Shown: in pieces, positions 62,355 to 64,000 of the stretch
Position numbering within the stretch: the stretch's first letter is position 1
How the letters are laid out: each line of letters begins with the position of its first letter
Source: a virus
DNA: 64,000 nt
Direction: 5' to 3' (one strand)
Virus record (IMG/VR): IMGVR_UViG_3300021962_000068
Coordinates: 16,738 to 80,737 of that record
Translations under genes and position numbers: made by a program
Notes under the pieces: model-generated
The model's database searches: none
What the model was told of the DNA's origin: nothing
Seen by the model: only the letters and a program-made list of their open reading frames with translations

Positions 62355-62384
62355 ATTTTACTATAGTAAAATTGGCCGTGTCAA
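62355..62384 (-). promoter_or_regulatory. Cassette leftward promoter within a 26-bp palindrome (copy IV)
   Basis: On the minus strand TTGACA (62379-62384) and TAAAAT (62355-62360) are spaced 18 bp. The -10 is inside a perfect palindrome (62351-62376, GCCAATTTTAC/GTAAAATTGGC around TATA), a likely protein-binding site. A second GC-rich palindrome follows at 62385-62396. Confidence 0.6.
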
Positions 62385-62402
62385 GCGCGGCCGCGCGAAC
62401 TG

Positions 62403-62490
62403 TTCCACCTGTTGGAAATTGTTGTTTGTTAGCCACAATTCCACTAGGCGGAATTTAGGGGTTGACCGCAGCGATATTATGGGCGATAAT
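62403..62490 (+). promoter_or_regulatory. Two operator-like palindromes and rightward promoter (copy IV)
   Basis: TTCC-N7-GGAA elements at 62403-62417 and 62439-62453 precede TTGACC (62462-62467) and GATAAT (62485-62490), spaced 17 bp. The second element plus promoter start is the exact 28-bp duplicate of 61314-61341. It drives the second regulator-like gene (AAGGA before its ATG). Confidence 0.7.
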
Positions 62491-62521
62491 ATATCTTTAA
62501 ACGCAACTAAGGAATTGCAAA

Positions 62522-62848
62522 ATGGCTACGAAAACCATTAATTATACTCCGGAACAAACTCTGAAAATCGTTACCGATTATCAATCGGGTATTTCCGTCG
62601 AAACCCTTGCCGAAACTTTTGGCAAAACTACTCGCTCGATTATTGCTAAATTGTCGCGCGAAGGCGTATATCAGAAAAAAGAATATGTTTCAAAAACTGG
62701 CGATAAGCCTGTTAAAAAAGATACTGTAGCTGATGCAATTGGCGCAATTTTGCGACTAACAGAATCAGAAACAGAATCGCTTACAAAAGCTAATAAAACG
62801 GCATTAAATAAAATCTTTAATGCCCTGGCTAATTCTAAGCCGTTGTAA
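62522..62848 (+). CDS. Small helix-turn-helix-like DNA-binding protein (paralogue 2)
   Basis: This 108-residue paralogue of the protein at 59359-59678 shares INYTPEQTLKIVTDY, FGKTTRSIIAKLSREGVYQK, KEYVSKTGDKPVKKD and LTKANKTALNKI with it. The DNA has diverged in codon use, being more AT-rich here, so the duplication is old or the copies come from different phages. It follows a region with two TTCC-N7-GGAA elements, consistent with self-regulation. Core structure is expected to be a tri-helical DNA-binding domain with a C-terminal helix. Confidence 0.75.
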   Translation: MATKTINYTPEQTLKIVTDYQSGISVETLAETFGKTTRSIIAKLSREGVYQKKEYVSKTGDKPVKKDTVADAIGAILRLTESETESLTKANKTALNKIFNALANSKPL

Positions 62849-62857
62849 ATAAACAAC

Positions 62858-62893
62858 ATGGGTATTGACAAAAAATCAATACCCATTTATACT
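62858..62893 (+). promoter_or_regulatory. Promoter overlapped by an inverted repeat
   Basis: TTGACA (62865-62870) and TATACT (62888-62893) are 17 bp apart. The -35 and spacer lie within an 11-bp inverted repeat ATGGGTATTGA/TCAATACCCAT (62858-62868, 62876-62886), so a bound protein or an RNA hairpin could block it. Confidence 0.75.
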
Positions 62894-62916
62894 TTGTTTT
62901 TTACTTGGATACTTTA

Positions 62917-63612
62917 ATGGCTAAACCACAATATTTTCTGATTGTCGATACCGAAACCACGATTCAAGATACCGTGTTTGATTTTGCTGCGGTACTGGTA
63001 AATCGTCGCGGCGATATCGTCAAGCAATGCGCGGTTATTGTACGCGAATCCCTTAATACTGAATTGTTTTTTGACTCCAATGCAGACTCGCACTTCTCGA
63101 AAAAATCACTTACTCGTCGCCACGATAATTATAATCGTATGCTTGATAATGGTTCGCGTATTATCGCTTCTGCTGCTGCAATTAATCGCTGGCTCGAGCG
63201 TGTTAATACCCAATATAAGCCCGAATTGACTGCATATAATCTTGCTTTCGATTTGACTAAATCTCGTAATACTGGTATTGACCTAGATATTTTTGCAAAG
63301 CGATTTTGCCTTTGGCAATTAGCTGTCGGGCATTTTGCTAAAACCCATAAATACCGCAGATTTGTTTTGCAAAACCACCTATTTAATCCGCCGACTAAAC
63401 ACGGCAATATGACCTACAAAACCAATGCCGAGGTTATGTCGAGTTTTGTTTGCGGCGAAATGTTACCGCCCGAACCGCATACCGCATTGGAAGATATTAT
63501 TCATTATGAATTGCCGATTTTGGTTGCAATTGCCAAACGTGATAACTGGCGCGAGCGTGCTACTAATTATGATTGGCAGCAATTTCAAGTAAAAGATAAC
63601 TTTGGGATTTAA
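62917..63612 (+). CDS. DEDDh 3'-5' exonuclease (RNase T/ExoX-like)
   Basis: This 231-residue protein from the ATG at 62917 (a TTG at 62905 would add four residues) has the DEDDh motifs: Exo I IVDTET (D11, E13), Exo II AYNLAFDL with a conserved N and D, and Exo III HTALEDI with histidine and aspartate. Such enzymes trim 3' ends of DNA or RNA. It differs from a polymerase proofreading domain in being free-standing. It lies between the regulator-like gene and a metallopeptidase, in an apparent operon with its own promoter. Confidence 0.85.
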   Translation: MAKPQYFLIVDTETTIQDTVFDFAAVLVNRRGDIVKQCAVIVRESLNTELFFDSNADSHFSKKSLTRRHDNYNRMLDNGSRIIASAAAINRWLERVNTQYKPELTAYNLAFDLTKSRNTGIDLDIFAKRFCLWQLAVGHFAKTHKYRRFVLQNHLFNPPTKHGNMTYKTNAEVMSSFVCGEMLPPEPHTALEDIIHYELPILVAIAKRDNWRERATNYDWQQFQVKDNFGI

Positions 63613-63613
63613 T

Positions 63614-63940
63614 ATGCAACAATTTATTTTTGATTTAATCCACGAATTAGAAATTCGCAAACCCGTTGATATTAAATTATCAACCCGTCGCTCTAAAATA
63701 TCCGGATTATATGATCCTATATATTCTGATTCGGGCCGGCTAAAATCACATAAGATAACCATTTGGCTAGATAAAGATAATCGCCCATTAAAAACTTTAA
63801 TTGCTCACGAATTAATCCATGCCTGGCAGGAAGAAAATAAAAAGCAGGATATACATGGAGAATCTTTTCGAGATTTGGCGCAATATCTAGAATCTAAATA
63901 TAATATGCGCGATATATTCGATCCTGAATTAGACGATTAA
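63614..63940 (+). CDS. SprT-like zinc metallopeptidase
   Basis: This 108-residue protein from the ATG at 63614 has AHELIHAWQ (H65, E66, H69) and a second motif IHGESF (H81) typical of SprT/WLM-type metallopeptidases, which often act on DNA-bound proteins. It is smaller than bacterial SprT. Together with the zincin at 60249 this region encodes two unrelated-looking HExxH enzymes. Zinc binding is well supported; substrate unknown. It begins right after the exonuclease stop. Confidence 0.8.
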   Translation: MQQFIFDLIHELEIRKPVDIKLSTRRSKISGLYDPIYSDSGRLKSHKITIWLDKDNRPLKTLIAHELIHAWQEENKKQDIHGESFRDLAQYLESKYNMRDIFDPELDD

Positions 63941-63946
63941 TCACAC

Positions 63947-63973
63947 AAAACCCGGTTATTTCCGGGTTTTATT
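63947..63973 (+). terminator. Rho-independent terminator
   Basis: AAAACCCGG and CCGGGTTTT form a 9-bp stem with a TTATTT loop and a T-rich tail. It ends the exonuclease-metallopeptidase transcript. Confidence 0.88.
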
Positions 63974-64000
63974 TTGCCTATTTTTTAGGCAAAATGGCGC
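63971..64000. repeat. Start of a further cassette (copy V, cut by window end)
   Basis: ATTTTGCCTA and TAGGCAAAAT form a 10-bp stem around TTTTT, followed by GGCGC at the window edge, the same order as in copies II-IV. The rest of the cassette should lie just beyond 64000. Confidence 0.65.

Overview
The window is part of the genome of a tailed double-stranded DNA phage with siphovirus-type morphogenesis genes. The left part (1-10078, + strand) is a replication and nucleotide-metabolism operon in fairly AT-rich DNA: the 3' end of a family A DNA polymerase, an SF2 helicase, a gp32-like single-strand binding protein, an SbcD/SbcC (gp47/gp46-like) nuclease pair with a small glutaredoxin between them, a PD-(D/E)XK nuclease, a flap endonuclease, dUTPase and a coenzyme B12-dependent (class II) ribonucleotide reductase. 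This content resembles that of T5-like phages. A perfect bidirectional terminator at 10081-10109 separates it from the convergent virion operon. The host is not identifiable from sequence; the near-consensus sigma70 promoters, the GH24 lysozyme and the 3-TM holin suggest a Gram-negative bacterium. No integrase or lysogeny gene is visible.

The middle part (10112-59030, - strand) is the virion and lysis region. In transcription order, right to left, it holds large tail fibres, two small conserved phage proteins, the terminase subunits, an HNH endonuclease, portal, a fused prohead protease and HK97-fold major capsid protein, head-tail connector, neck protein, tail terminator, tail tube, tail-assembly chaperones with a classical -1 frameshift, tape measure, minor tail proteins, a giant fused NlpC/P60-gpI-gpJ tail-tip protein, several fibres (one with a collagen-like stretch and an S74 chaperone, one with a beta-propeller-like repeat), a fibre-tip gene broken by a homopolymer indel, a fibre-assembly protein, holin, endolysin and a PhoH-like ATPase. 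Four leftward sigma70-type promoters were found inside or upstream of this region. Three of them share a TTGTG-n-TATmAT core.

The right part (59287-64000, + strand) is an early or accessory region that looks richer in GC and carries small genes: two paralogous helix-turn-helix-like proteins, two different HExxH zinc metallopeptidases, a HAD phosphatase, a DEDDh exonuclease, a PQ-loop (semiSWEET-like) membrane protein and a chain of tiny ORFs coupled by ATGA overlaps. Its intergenic gaps share a repeated regulatory cassette. Reading left to right, each has a stem-loop with a T-rich loop, a leftward promoter (TTGACA, 18 bp, TATAAT or TAAAAT) whose predicted start lies at the foot of that stem-loop, a TTCC-N7-GGAA palindrome, and a rightward promoter for the next gene. 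Part of this unit (28 bp) is exactly duplicated. This cassette system, possibly governed by the paralogous small DNA-binding proteins, is the strongest candidate for something undescribed in the window.
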